Origin: Streptomyces filamentosus
GTDB lineage: Bacteria; Actinomycetota; Actinomycetes; Streptomycetales; Streptomycetaceae
Reading direction: 5' to 3'
Assembly: GCF_014654895.1 (NCBI RefSeq)
Contig: NZ_BNBE01000004.1
Location: 806,001-870,000 of the forward strand
DNA length: 64,000 bases
The notes below the pieces were generated by a model, which was given only the letters and a program-made list of their open reading frames with translations, had not been told where the DNA came from and made no database searches. The position numbers were made by a program, and so were the translations under genes. This document shows positions 24,170-32,072 of the stretch, one piece after another (position 1 is the first letter of the stretch; each line of letters begins with the position of its first letter).

Positions 24170-24191
24170 ATCGATGTCCGGCGATGGATTG
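24170..24191. promoter_or_regulatory. ArsR-type element before the second arsR
   Basis: Begins ATCGATGTCCGGCGATGG. Its first 16 bases differ from the pstS element (18726) by one base only. It sits in the 212-base gap between the two related arsR genes, which otherwise shows only the site at 24335. Confidence 0.5.
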
Positions 24192-24334
24192 AGAGGATGC
24201 CGACACCCCGGCGGCGCGGTTGCACCCCTCGGTCCGGAGGTGGACCCCGTTCGGCATCTCGGTGAACGCCTCACGGCGGGCCTCCGACGGGAGATCGTCA
24301 AGCGCCTTGCCGAAACAGGGCGCCATCGAATATC

Positions 24335-24344
24335 ATCGATCGAT
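24335..24344. promoter_or_regulatory. ArsR autoregulatory palindrome at the start codon
   Basis: ATCGATCGAT is self-complementary and ends one base before the ATG at 24346. ATCGAATATC, also found at the ArsP-type promoter (31879), lies just upstream (24325-24334). No ribosome site fits, so the transcript may be leaderless. Confidence 0.55.
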
Positions 24345-24345
24345 C

Positions 24346-24675
24346 ATGAGCGGTACGATGAATGCCCAGCTGATCGACCGAGAGACTGCCGAGTCCTACG
24401 CGACGTGGTTCAAGGCACTCTCCGACCCCACCCGCGTCCAGATCCTGAACCTCCTGGCGCTCGCCTCCGGGCCCATGAGCGTCGGGGAGATCGTGGACCG
24501 CATGAACATCGGGCAGTCCACCGTCTCCCACCACCTGAAGCTGCTCGCGGACGTGCGCTTCGTCCTGCGCGAGCGCCAGGGCACCTCGATGCTCTACCAG
24601 ATCAACGTCGCCTGCGTGGCCTGCTTCCCCAGCGCGGCGGACGCCGTGATGGGCAGGCCCGCGGCCTCCGCCTGA
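24346..24675 (+). CDS. arsR: ArsR-family arsenic-responsive repressor
   Basis: A 109-residue winged-helix repressor. The DNA helix is 'MNIGQSTVSHHLKLLADVRF'. The probable As(III) site is CVAC in 'NVACVACFPSAADAVMG' within the C-terminal helix (C90 and C93 from this start). This resembles the C-terminal-helix class of ArsR and not the ELCVCDL class. A second ATG at 24358 is possible. ATCGATCGAT touches the start codon and fits autorepression. It converges with arsC behind a 19-bp hairpin. Confidence 0.9.
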   Translation: MSGTMNAQLIDRETAESYATWFKALSDPTRVQILNLLALASGPMSVGEIVDRMNIGQSTVSHHLKLLADVRFVLRERQGTSMLYQINVACVACFPSAADAVMGRPAASA

Positions 24676-24712
24676 CCGCGCCCGCGCACTCCCCCGGAGA
24701 ACCGGGGAAAGA

Positions 24713-24760
24713 ACCGGCTCCCGGCCGTCACATCCGCCAACGTGACGGCCGGGAGCCGGT
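24713..24760. terminator. Perfect 19-bp bidirectional hairpin
   Basis: The 19 bases at 24713-24731 are the exact reverse complement of 24742-24760, with a 10-base loop. It separates the convergent arsR and arsC genes. Confidence 0.9.
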
Positions 24761-24784
24761 GTTCTCGGGGCCCGGCAGGCCGGT

Positions 24785-25204
24785 TCAGACCGCGCGCTTC
24801 GCGTCGATCTCGGCGACGAGGGCCTCGACGAGGGCCCTGATCTCGTCGCGGATCGGACGAACGGCCTCGACGCCCTGGCCGGCCGGGTCATCGAGGACCC
24901 AGTCGAGGTACTTCTTCCCGGGGAAGACCGGGCACGCGTCGCCGCAACCCATGGTGATCACGTAGTCGGACGCCTGGACGGCCTCCGTCGTCAGCACCTT
25001 CGGCCGCCGGGCGGAGATGTCGACGCCGGCCTCCCGCATCGCCTCGACCGCCGCCGGGTTCACCCGGTCGCCGGGGGCCGATCCGGCGGACCGGACCTCG
25101 ACGCGGTCGCCGGCCAGGTGGTCCAGGAAGCCCGCGGCCATCTGGGAGCGGCCCGCGTTGTGGACGCAGACGAACAGCACTGAGGCGAGCGGAGCAGGGG
25201 ACAT
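24785..25204 (-). CDS. arsC: Arsenate reductase, low-molecular-weight phosphatase type
   Basis: A 139-residue LMW-PTPase-fold enzyme. The P-loop is C13-VHNAG-R-S (CxxxxxR). A further cysteine pair C87 and C91 in 'TMGCGDACPVF' would carry the disulfide relay, as in thioredoxin-linked ArsC. It reduces As(V) to As(III), which supplies both the efflux pump and the ArsL/ArsM enzymes. AAGGAAG lies upstream of the ATG. It is transcribed divergently from an arsR-acr3-arsO operon with shared repeats in the gap. No arsT thioredoxin reductase gene is in the island. Confidence 0.93.
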   Translation of the reverse strand: MSPAPLASVLFVCVHNAGRSQMAAGFLDHLAGDRVEVRSAGSAPGDRVNPAAVEAMREAGVDISARRPKVLTTEAVQASDYVITMGCGDACPVFPGKKYLDWVLDDPAGQGVEAVRPIRDEIRALVEALVAEIDAKRAV

Positions 25205-25246
25205 CGACGCTTCTTCCTTGCGATCCGGAGGTCAGCCCTGACTGGT

Positions 25247-25285
25247 ATCAGCGGCTGATGATGTGACAGTATCAGTCCATGCTGA
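25247..25285. promoter_or_regulatory. Paired operators in the arsC/arsR divergent gap
   Basis: ATCAGCGGCTGAT (25247-25259) is a perfect palindrome. TCAG-tccatg-CTGA (25272-25285) spans the arsR start codon at 25279. GTATCAG precedes both sites. This fits autorepression and shared control of arsC. Confidence 0.6.
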
Positions 25286-25587
25286 CGTCAGTCGATAGTG
25301 ATCTGATCCGGGTGCTGGCCGATCCGCTCCGGCTCCGGATCGTGACCCTGCTCGCCCGCGAGACCCTCTGCACCACCCACCTGGTGGAGGAGACCGGCGC
25401 CAGGCAGACCAACCTCTCCAACCACCTGAAGGTGCTGCGCGAGGCGGGGGTGGTGGAGACCGAGCCGTGCGGCCGGTTCACCTACTACCGGCTCAGGCCG
25501 GACGTCATCGAGCGGCTCGCCGGCCAGTTCGCCGACCTGGCCGCGAGCGCCCGCGCCCACACGGACGCGAAGCGGGCCTGCCCGTGA
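25279..25587 (+). CDS. arsR: ArsR-family repressor of the acr3 operon
   Basis: A 102-residue repressor. The helix-turn-helix is 'TGARQTNLSNHLKVLREAGV'. Likely ligand cysteines are C31 ('ETLCTTHLVEE') and C64 ('ETEPCGRFTYY'), the arrangement seen in the Streptomyces coelicolor arsenic operon repressor, and different from the other four ArsR proteins here. Two palindromes lie across and upstream of its start. Its stop overlaps the acr3 start (GTGA). Confidence 0.92.
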   Translation: MLTSVDSDLIRVLADPLRLRIVTLLARETLCTTHLVEETGARQTNLSNHLKVLREAGVVETEPCGRFTYYRLRPDVIERLAGQFADLAASARAHTDAKRACP

Positions 25588-26708
25588 CCACCGCACCCCC
25601 CACGACCCCACCTGCGACCCCCTCCATGGACTCCTCCCTCTCCCCCGCTCCCGAGCAATCCACGGTCGTCGGGAAGCTGTCGACGCTCGACCGCTTCCTC
25701 GCCGTCTGGATCCTGATCGCCATGGGCCTCGGCCTCGGGCTCGGACGGCTGGTCCCCGGCCTGGGCGACGCGCTCGCGAAGGTCGAGATCGGCGGCATCT
25801 CGCTCCCGATCGCCGTCGGCCTGCTGGTCATGATGTACCCGGTGCTCGCGAAGGTCCGCTACGACCGGCTCGACGCCGTCACCGGCGACCGCAGGCTGAT
25901 GGCCTCCTCCCTGGTGGTCAACTGGGTCCTCGGCCCGGCCGTCATGTTCGCCCTCGCCTGGACCTTCCTTCCCGACCTGCCCGAGTACCGCACCGGACTG
26001 ATCATCGTCGGCCTGGCCCGCTGCATCGCCATGGTCGTCATCTGGAACGACCTCGCCTGCGGCGACCGCGACGCCGCCGCCGTCCTCGTCGCCCTCAACA
26101 GCGTGTTCCAGGTCCTCGCCTTCGGCCTGCTCGGCTGGTTCTACCTCGACGTCCTGCCCGGATGGCTCGGCCTCGGCGAGGGCGAGACGCTCGACATCTC
26201 GATGTGGAAGATCGCGCTGAACGTCGTCGTCTTCCTCGGCGTCCCGCTGCTCGCCGGCTTCCTCACCCGCCGCGTCGGCGAGAAGAAGCTGGGCCGCGGG
26301 GCGTACGAGTCGAAGTTCCTGCCGAAGCTCGGCCCGTGGGCCCTGTACGGCCTGCTCTTCACGATCGTCGTCCTCTTCGCGCTCCAGGGGAGGACGATCA
26401 CCTCCCAGCCGCTCGACGTCGCCCGCATCGCCCTGCCGCTCCTCGTCTACTTCGCGGTCATGTGGTTCGGCACCTTCGCACTCGGCAAGGCGATCGGCCT
26501 GCCCTACGACCGCACCGCCACCCTCGCGTTCACCGCCGCCGGCAACAACTTCGAACTCGCCATCGCCGTCGCCATCGCCACCTTCGGCGTCACCTCCGGC
26601 CAGGCCCTCTCCGGAGTCGTCGGTCCCCTCATCGAGGTCCCCGTCCTGATCGCCCTCGTGCACGTGTCGCTGGCCCGGCGCGGGAGGTTCACCGCCGCCC
26701 GCCGGTAG
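25584..26708 (+). CDS. acr3: ACR3-family arsenite efflux permease
   Basis: A 374-residue ten-helix secondary transporter. The conserved cysteine and charged motif stands in 'GLARCIAMVVIWNDLACGD' and the second signature in 'TAAGNNFELAIAVAIATFG'. ACR3 exports arsenite as an anion using the proton gradient. The GTG at 25584 overlaps the arsR stop; ATG 25626 is an alternative after a Pro/Thr-rich lead. It is the main inorganic arsenite exit of the island and is followed 54 bases later by arsO. Confidence 0.95.
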   Translation: MTTAPPTTPPATPSMDSSLSPAPEQSTVVGKLSTLDRFLAVWILIAMGLGLGLGRLVPGLGDALAKVEIGGISLPIAVGLLVMMYPVLAKVRYDRLDAVTGDRRLMASSLVVNWVLGPAVMFALAWTFLPDLPEYRTGLIIVGLARCIAMVVIWNDLACGDRDAAAVLVALNSVFQVLAFGLLGWFYLDVLPGWLGLGEGETLDISMWKIALNVVVFLGVPLLAGFLTRRVGEKKLGRGAYESKFLPKLGPWALYGLLFTIVVLFALQGRTITSQPLDVARIALPLLVYFAVMWFGTFALGKAIGLPYDRTATLAFTAAGNNFELAIAVAIATFGVTSGQALSGVVGPLIEVPVLIALVHVSLARRGRFTAARR

Positions 26709-26762
26709 CGCACGTCCCACCCCCACCGGGCGCCCGGCGCCCACCGAGCAGAGGAGAGACGG

Positions 26763-27839
26763 ATGGGCGGGTCCGAGACCGTCGACGTGGTCGTCATCGG
26801 CGGAGGGCAGGCCGGGCTCGCCGCCGGCTACCACCTGCGCCGCGCGGGAGCGGACTTCGTGGTCCTGGACGCCGCCCCGGCCCCCGGGGGTGCGTGGCGG
26901 CACGTCTGGGAGTCCCTCCGCCTCTTCTCCCCCGCCGCGTACTCCTCCCTGCCCGGCCGCCCCATGCCCCCGCAGCCGGGCGAGACCTACCCGGACGCCG
27001 CCCACGTCGTCGACTACCTCACCGCGTACGAACGGCGCTACGACCTCCCCGTCCACCGGCCCGTGCGCGTGGACGGCGTCCACCGCGACGGCCCCCTCCT
27101 CCGCGTCGAGACCGGCTCCGGCACCTGGCGGGCCCGCGCGGTCGTCAGCGCCACCGGCACCTGGTCGCGCCCCTTCCTCCCCGCCGTGCCCGGCCGCTCC
27201 GACTTCCGCGGCGTCCAGCTGCACACCGTCGAGTACCGGCGGCCCGAGGCCTTCGCGGGACGGAAGGTACTGGTGGTCGGCGGCGGGAACTCCGGCGCAC
27301 AGATCGCCGCCGACCTCGCCCCCACCGCCGACATGACCTGGGTCACCCTCCGCGAACCCCGCTACCTGCCCGACGACGTCGACGGCCGCGTCCTCTTCGA
27401 CGTGGCGACCGCCCGCCGGCGCGCCCTCGACGAGGGCCGCGGCGACACCGGCGGCGTCGCGTCGCTGGGCGACGTCGTCGCCGTCCCGCCGGTCCGGGCC
27501 GCCCGCGACGCCGGCCTCCTCAAGGCGCTGCCCATGTTCACCCGTCTCACCGCGACCGGCGCGGAATGGCCCGACGGCACCACCGCCGAGGCCGACGCGG
27601 TCGTCTGGTGCACGGGCTTCCGCCCGGCCCTGTCCCACCTCGCCCCGCTCGGCCTGCGCGGCCCCCGCGGACACGTCCCCACCGCGGGCACCCGGTCCCT
27701 GGACGAACCCCGTCTGCACCTGCTCGGCTACGGCGACTGGACCGGCCCCGCCTCCGCCACCCTCGTCGGCGTCGGCCGCCCGGCCCGCGACGCCGCGCGG
27801 CAGATCGCGGATCTGCTCGGCCGTCCCTCCGGCGGGTGA
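26763..27839 (+). CDS. arsO: ArsO-type flavin-dependent monooxygenase
   Basis: A 358-residue two-dinucleotide-domain flavoprotein. The FAD motif is 'VVVIGGGQAGLAAGYHL' (6-22) and the NADPH motif 'VLVVGGGNSGAQIAADL'. ArsO genes occur in actinobacterial ars operons beside acr3, and the enzyme is thought to oxidise or hydroxylate an arsenical, though its exact reaction is not settled. GAGGAGAGACGG precedes the ATG. It ends the arsR-acr3-arsO operon. In this island it could also act on the product of ArsL and ArsM. Confidence 0.9.
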   Translation: MGGSETVDVVVIGGGQAGLAAGYHLRRAGADFVVLDAAPAPGGAWRHVWESLRLFSPAAYSSLPGRPMPPQPGETYPDAAHVVDYLTAYERRYDLPVHRPVRVDGVHRDGPLLRVETGSGTWRARAVVSATGTWSRPFLPAVPGRSDFRGVQLHTVEYRRPEAFAGRKVLVVGGGNSGAQIAADLAPTADMTWVTLREPRYLPDDVDGRVLFDVATARRRALDEGRGDTGGVASLGDVVAVPPVRAARDAGLLKALPMFTRLTATGAEWPDGTTAEADAVVWCTGFRPALSHLAPLGLRGPRGHVPTAGTRSLDEPRLHLLGYGDWTGPASATLVGVGRPARDAARQIADLLGRPSGG

Positions 27840-27913
27840 ACGGGAAGTGAACTACTGACGGAGATCGCCCCGCGGATTGGCCCGCTCCTCCCGGCGAATC
27901 GTAGGATGGCGGG

Positions 27914-28300
27914 ATGGCAACTCCGCTGGTGCGCATACCGATCGAGACCGTGAGCGAGGGCCTCTGCGTACCCGCCTCCCCGGGACCGCTGATCGACCGT
28001 GACGAGGTCGAGCTGCTGACGGTCCGGCTGAAGGCGATGGCCGACCAGACCCGCCTCCAGATCCTCCATCTGATCGACCGGTCGCCGACCGGGGAGCTCT
28101 GCGTCTGCGACCTGACCGAGTCCCTCGACGTGGCGCAGCCCACGGTCAGCCGCCACCTCAAGATCCTCGCCAACGCCGGGCTGCTGCGCCGCGAACAGCG
28201 CGGCACCTGGGCCTGGTTCTCGATCCGCCGGGACGTCCTCCAGGACCTCGGACAGCGGGCCTTCCCGCGCGTCGCGGACAGCGCGTCCACCTGCTCCTGA
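27914..28300 (+). CDS. arsR: ArsR-family repressor, ELCVCDL class
   Basis: A 128-residue repressor. The classical metal box is E62-LC63-VC65-DL, and the recognition helix is 'LDVAQPTVSRHLKILANAGL'. Additional cysteines stand at position 18 and near the C-terminus ('ASTCS'). It follows arsO by 74 bases and precedes the ATP-grasp promoter by about 100 bases, so it is placed to control that promoter. Which of the five ArsR proteins binds which site is unknown. Confidence 0.9.
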   Translation: MATPLVRIPIETVSEGLCVPASPGPLIDRDEVELLTVRLKAMADQTRLQILHLIDRSPTGELCVCDLTESLDVAQPTVSRHLKILANAGLLRREQRGTWAWFSIRRDVLQDLGQRAFPRVADSASTCS

Positions 28301-28406
28301 CGGCGGGACCGGCGCGGAGCCCGTACCCGCGAAGCATCGACCGCTTTCGATCGAACCCCACCCGACCACCCGCTCCCCTAGAGGGCTACGGACGCCTCCG
28401 GCCTTC

Positions 28407-28455
28407 ATTCATCGATCTATTGACATACATCGCTCGATGCTGGCAGGGTTCCGGC
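28407..28455 (+). promoter_or_regulatory. Promoter/operator of the ATP-grasp gene (copy 2)
   Basis: It matches the arsL promoter block (18967-19015) at 47 of 49 bases, including TTGACA (28420-28425) and CAGGGT (28444-28449). Here CATCGA (28410-28415) and TCGATG (28434-28439) form an inverted repeat that the two changed bases disrupt in copy 1. It lies 80 bases upstream of the gene. Confidence 0.8.
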
Positions 28456-28534
28456 GATCGGCCGCGGTGGCGCCGCACATGCCCGCCGCCACCGGTCCCC
28501 CGCCACGCCACACGCCACACGAAGGTTGTCCGCC

Positions 28535-29797
28535 ATGGCCGCCACGCCCGTCCCGCACCCGCCCGCACCCGAGGCACCGGTCCTGCTCCTGATCGGCAGC
28601 GGCGACCGCCGCTACCGGGAGTACATCGTGGCCGCCGTCTCCCGGCACTTCCGCCTGTGGCTCCTCGACGCCCACGAGCCGAGCTGGCAACTCCCTTACG
28701 TGGAGGGGAGTTCGCTCCTCGACACCAAGGACGTCGACGCGCTGCGCGCCGAGGCGGAGCGGGTCGTGCGGCGGCTGCCGGTGGCCGGGGTGTTCACCTA
28801 CGACGAGTCCCTGGTGCACGCCGCCGCCCTGCTCGCCGAGGCCCTGGGCCTGCCCGGGAGCGCGCCGGACGCGGTGCTCGCCTGCCGCGACAAGGCGACC
28901 ACCCGCGCGCGGCTGACCGCCGCCGGCGTGCCGCAGCCCGCCTGCACCCCCGTCTCCACGGCGGCCGAGGCGCGTGCCGCCGCCGACGCGACCGGCTATC
29001 CCGTGGTGGTCAAGGCGCGCGGGCTCGCCGGCAGCCTCGGGGTCGTCCGGGCCGACCACGGCGACGCCGTCGAGGCGGCCTTCGCGGCGGCCGGCTCCGC
29101 CGACTGGCCGGGCGTGCCCCGCTACGAGGCCGACGTCCTCGTCGAGGAGTACCTCACCGGCCCCGAGATCAGCGTCGACGCGGTCGTCGTCGACGGCGTC
29201 TGCACCCCGCTCGTCGTGGCGCGCAAGCAGGTCGGCATGGACCCGTACTTCGAGGAGACCGGCCACACCGTCGACGCCGCCGACCCGCTCCTGCGGGACG
29301 CCGGGCTCCTGGAGCAGCTCCAGCACATCCACAAGGCCCTCGGCTTCGAACACGGCGCCACGCACACCGAGTTCAAGCTCACCCCGAAGGGGCCCCGGCT
29401 CGTCGAGATCAACGCGCGCCTCGGCGGCGACTTCATCCCCCTCATCGGCATGCTCGCGACCGGCACCGACCCCGCCGTCGCCGCCGCCAGCGTGGCGGCC
29501 GGGCTCACTCCCGACACGGCGCCGAAGACCAGGAGGACCGCGGCGATCAGGTTCCTCTACCCGGAGCACGACTGCGAAGCCGTCGAAGTGACCGTGCGCT
29601 CCGACCTGTTCGGCCCGACGGTGCACAGCGCGGTCGCGACCGCGGGCCCCGGGACGCGCCTGGCCCTCCCGCCCAAGGCGTACATGAACCGGTACGGCTA
29701 CGTCATCGCCGTCGGCGAGGAGCACGCCCAGGTGACCGCCGACGCCGACGCAGCCCCCACGCTGATCGAGCTGCGCTCCCGCCCGCTGGCCGACTGA
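28535..29797 (+). CDS. ATP-grasp amino-acid ligase
   Basis: A 420-residue ATP-grasp enzyme. The ATP lysine lies in 'YPVVVKARGLAGSLG' (K160). The adenine-side acidic pair is in 'VLVEEYLTGPEIS', and the magnesium site is E291-x-N293 in 'LVEINARLGGDF'. The closest functional class is the carboxylate-amine ligases that join two amino acids (BacD/YwfE type). The GAAGG ribosome site favours ATG 28535; an in-frame TTG at 28526 is possible. Its promoter is a near copy of the arsL promoter. I infer ligation of the arsenic amino acid to another amino acid; the substrates are untested. Confidence 0.82.
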   Translation: MAATPVPHPPAPEAPVLLLIGSGDRRYREYIVAAVSRHFRLWLLDAHEPSWQLPYVEGSSLLDTKDVDALRAEAERVVRRLPVAGVFTYDESLVHAAALLAEALGLPGSAPDAVLACRDKATTRARLTAAGVPQPACTPVSTAAEARAAADATGYPVVVKARGLAGSLGVVRADHGDAVEAAFAAAGSADWPGVPRYEADVLVEEYLTGPEISVDAVVVDGVCTPLVVARKQVGMDPYFEETGHTVDAADPLLRDAGLLEQLQHIHKALGFEHGATHTEFKLTPKGPRLVEINARLGGDFIPLIGMLATGTDPAVAAASVAAGLTPDTAPKTRRTAAIRFLYPEHDCEAVEVTVRSDLFGPTVHSAVATAGPGTRLALPPKAYMNRYGYVIAVGEEHAQVTADADAAPTLIELRSRPLAD

Positions 29798-29843
29798 CGG
29801 CGCCCGGCGGGACGGACCCGCCGGAGCGGCGGGACGGCGGATC

Positions 29844-29871
29844 GATGCCGGTCACCTCGGTGACCGGCATC
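29844..29871. terminator. Perfect 12-bp hairpin with tetraloop
   Basis: GATGCCGGTCAC (29844-29855) pairs exactly with GTGACCGGCATC (29860-29871) around CTCG. It lies between the convergent ATP-grasp and arsN-type genes. Confidence 0.88.
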
Positions 29872-29873
29872 CC

Positions 29874-30392
29874 TCATGTGACGACCGGGCTGCGGCGCTC
29901 CACGAGCAGGACGTCCCGCCAGACGCCGTGGTGGCGGCCCACCCGCTCCCGCCGGCCGAGGACGCGGAACCCCACGGAGCCGTGCAGGGCCAGGCTCGCG
30001 GTGTTCTCCGGGAAGACGCCCGCCTGGATCGTCCAGATCCCGGCCTTCTCGGTGGAGGCGATCAGCGCCTCCAGGAGCGTGCGCCCCACACCGGCCCCCC
30101 GCGCCGCCGGGGAGACGTACACGGAGTGCTCGACCACTCCCGCGTAGGCGGGGCGGGCCGAGACGCGGGACACCGCCGTCCAGCCGACGACCTGCCGCCG
30201 CCGGTCGAGCGCCACGTACCGGTGGTCGGGCAAGCGTGAGGCGTCGAACTCGCCCCAGGCCGGGGCGGCCGTCTCGAACGTGGCGTCGCCCTCGTCGATG
30301 CCCTGCTGATAGATCGCCAGGACGGCCTGGGCGTGGGCTTCGGTCATCGGGGCGAGCGTGATCTCCTGGGGCGGGGAGGGGAGTTCGGTCAT
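29874..30392 (-). CDS. arsN: ArsN-type N-acetyltransferase (phosphinothricin acetyltransferase-like)
   Basis: A 172-residue GNAT enzyme. It carries the Pat/Bar/ArsN features: 'GIDEGDATFET' (31-41), acetyl-CoA loop 'RGAGVG' (98-103), 'HGSVGFRVLGRRERVG' and 'WRDVLLVERR'. ArsN1 is known to acetylate the amino group of arsinothricin, and relatives detoxify phosphinothricin. Beside an ArsL-like gene it is best read as self-resistance or as protection of the free amine during synthesis. It converges with the ATP-grasp gene. Substrate choice between arsinothricin and phosphinothricin cannot be read from sequence. Confidence 0.82.
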   Translation of the reverse strand: MTELPSPPQEITLAPMTEAHAQAVLAIYQQGIDEGDATFETAAPAWGEFDASRLPDHRYVALDRRRQVVGWTAVSRVSARPAYAGVVEHSVYVSPAARGAGVGRTLLEALIASTEKAGIWTIQAGVFPENTASLALHGSVGFRVLGRRERVGRHHGVWRDVLLVERRSPVVT

Positions 30393-30471
30393 GCGTGGCT
30401 CTTTTCTCCGGGGGGATGACGCCGGGTGCGTGCGGGAGCAGGAGCGGGAACGAGTACGGGAAAGGGTACGG

Positions 30472-30511
30472 CGACGCTCCTGTGGCGTCGGGGGCCGCCA
30501 CAGGAGCGTCG
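30472..30511. terminator. Perfect 16-bp hairpin after the ArsP-type gene
   Basis: CGACGCTCCTGTGGCG (30472-30487) pairs exactly with CGCCACAGGAGCGTCG (30496-30511). It lies in the 218-base gap between the permease gene and the arsN-type gene on the minus strand, so the two are probably separate units. Nothing else was seen in the gap. Confidence 0.8.
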
Positions 30512-30610
30512 GTGGGGGGGTGAGGAGGGTGGTTCGGGTGGGGGCCGGCCCGGGGGTGTGGCCGGGGTGCGGGCCGGGGGAAAGCGGTGGACCGGGGGAA
30601 GGGCGGCGGG

Positions 30611-31777
30611 TCAGAGGAGCGGGAGGCAGACGAGGCCGATGCCCACGCTGCCGAGGAGGCCGACGCCGAGGTAGAACGCGAAGACCTTCGCCTTCACGAC
30701 GCTCTTGACGGCGACCATGGCCGGGATCGTCGTGATGGCGCCGCCGAGGAGGAAGGTGACGCCCGCCGCGGCGACCATGCCCTGGTCGAGGAGGCCCTCG
30801 ACGACGGGGATGGCGCCGACGCCGTTGAGGTAGAGCGGGACGCTGATGGCCCCGGCGATCAGGACGGAGAGGACTCCGTCCGTGCCGAGGATGCCCGAGA
30901 CGACGTCGGTGGGCACGTACCGGACGATCACGGCCTCCAGCACGATGGCGAGGAGCAGCCACTTGCCGAGGATCAGCGAGTCGCTGACGATCTCCTTGAG
31001 GATCTCGCCGGCCCGGAGCTGCTTGATGTCGCGCCGCACGAGCACGCGCCACGGCGTGCCGTCGTCGTCCGCGTCGCCCTGGGCGGTCCGGGCGGCCGCG
31101 GAGCATCCGCCGGACTCCGGGGCGGAGTCCGGTGCCGAACCCTGGAGGGGCTCCTGGGGGGCTCCCCCGCAACCGCCCGCGGACGGGGCGGCAGCGCCGG
31201 TGACGGCTCCGCCGCCGACCGTGACGGCGACGGGCTCCTGGACGGCCGCCTTCGCCGCGGAGCACGCGGGCGCGGCGGCGGTCTCCTCCTCCTGCGAGCA
31301 GGACTTCGCGGGCTTCTTCTCCTCCGTGGAGTCGAGCAGCGGATCGGCGAACCGGCCGCGCCGTTCGAGCGCCAGGACGATGAGGCCGGCGCCGAAGCTC
31401 AGGACCAGGGCGCCGATGAGGCGGGCGGTGGCGATGGGGATGCCGAGCTGCGCGGCGGAGAGCGCGTAGATCTCCGGGTCCATGGAGGGGGACGCGATCC
31501 AGAACGACATGACCGCCGAGAGCGGGACGCCGGCCATCAGGAAGCGGCGGATCAAGGGGATCACGGTGAAGGAGCAGAAGGGGCTGAACGCCCCGATGGC
31601 CGTGACGACGGCGATGCCGAGGACGCCGCGGCGCCCCTGGGCGAAGCTACGGCGCGCGACCACGTCGATCGACAGTCGCTGCACCGCGATGCCCAGGACG
31701 ATGGCGAGCAGGAACCACGGGAGGTAGTGCAGCACCTCATCCAGGATGAACAGGCCAAGGGCCCGCAGTTCGTCCAC
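30611..31777 (-). CDS. arsP: ArsP-type permease (DUF318) with Cys-rich loop
   Basis: A 388-residue membrane protein with two bundles of four or five helices. 'GAFSPFCSFTVIPLIRR' (62-78) is the family's cysteine motif, and 'SVPLYLNGVGAIPVVEGLL' is its second-half repeat. ArsP proteins export trivalent organoarsenicals such as methylarsenite. The roughly 100-residue central loop is Ala/Gly-rich and carries four spaced cysteines (160, 172, 203, 225), which could bind arsenic. I chose GTG 31777, with GAGAGG upstream; ATG 31804 is possible. Its upstream region carries an ArsR-like palindrome. Confidence 0.82.
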   Translation of the reverse strand: MDELRALGLFILDEVLHYLPWFLLAIVLGIAVQRLSIDVVARRSFAQGRRGVLGIAVVTAIGAFSPFCSFTVIPLIRRFLMAGVPLSAVMSFWIASPSMDPEIYALSAAQLGIPIATARLIGALVLSFGAGLIVLALERRGRFADPLLDSTEEKKPAKSCSQEEETAAAPACSAAKAAVQEPVAVTVGGGAVTGAAAPSAGGCGGAPQEPLQGSAPDSAPESGGCSAAARTAQGDADDDGTPWRVLVRRDIKQLRAGEILKEIVSDSLILGKWLLLAIVLEAVIVRYVPTDVVSGILGTDGVLSVLIAGAISVPLYLNGVGAIPVVEGLLDQGMVAAAGVTFLLGGAITTIPAMVAVKSVVKAKVFAFYLGVGLLGSVGIGLVCLPLL

Positions 31778-31878
31778 AGGTGAACCTCTCTGAGACGGTG
31801 ACACGTGAGCGGGCGGCGCCGCGAAGGGGGACGTACGAGGTTCGTGACGGGCCGCACGGGGGGCCAGACGCCCCCTTT

Positions 31879-31891
31879 ATCGAATATCGAT
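31879..31891. promoter_or_regulatory. ArsR-like operator upstream of the ArsP-type gene
   Basis: ATCGA-ata-TCGAT lies about 100 bases upstream of the permease start in an AT-rich patch. ATCGAATATC is shared with the arsR site near 24325. The rest of the 295-base gap (31778-32072) shows nothing clear. Confidence 0.55.
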
Positions 31892-32072
31892 GATAGACGA
31901 TTAATAAGATCTGCCGCAATGGCGTGCACTGGTGGCGGGGCCGCCGGAGGCGAAGAACGAATGAGCCGCCCCGGATCCCAACGCCGGAGGGGGCGCCATC
32001 GAATGCCGTCGATCGAGCACGCCGGCCACCCCGGCCCCCGAGGCGCGGGGCCACCTCCGGAGCGCGGCCGGA

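Noticed and set aside
24134..24345. A coding region from TTG 24220 extending the second arsR
   Set aside because: The extra 42 codons show no family similarity and cross two operator-like palindromes; the ATG at 24346 fits ArsR length.
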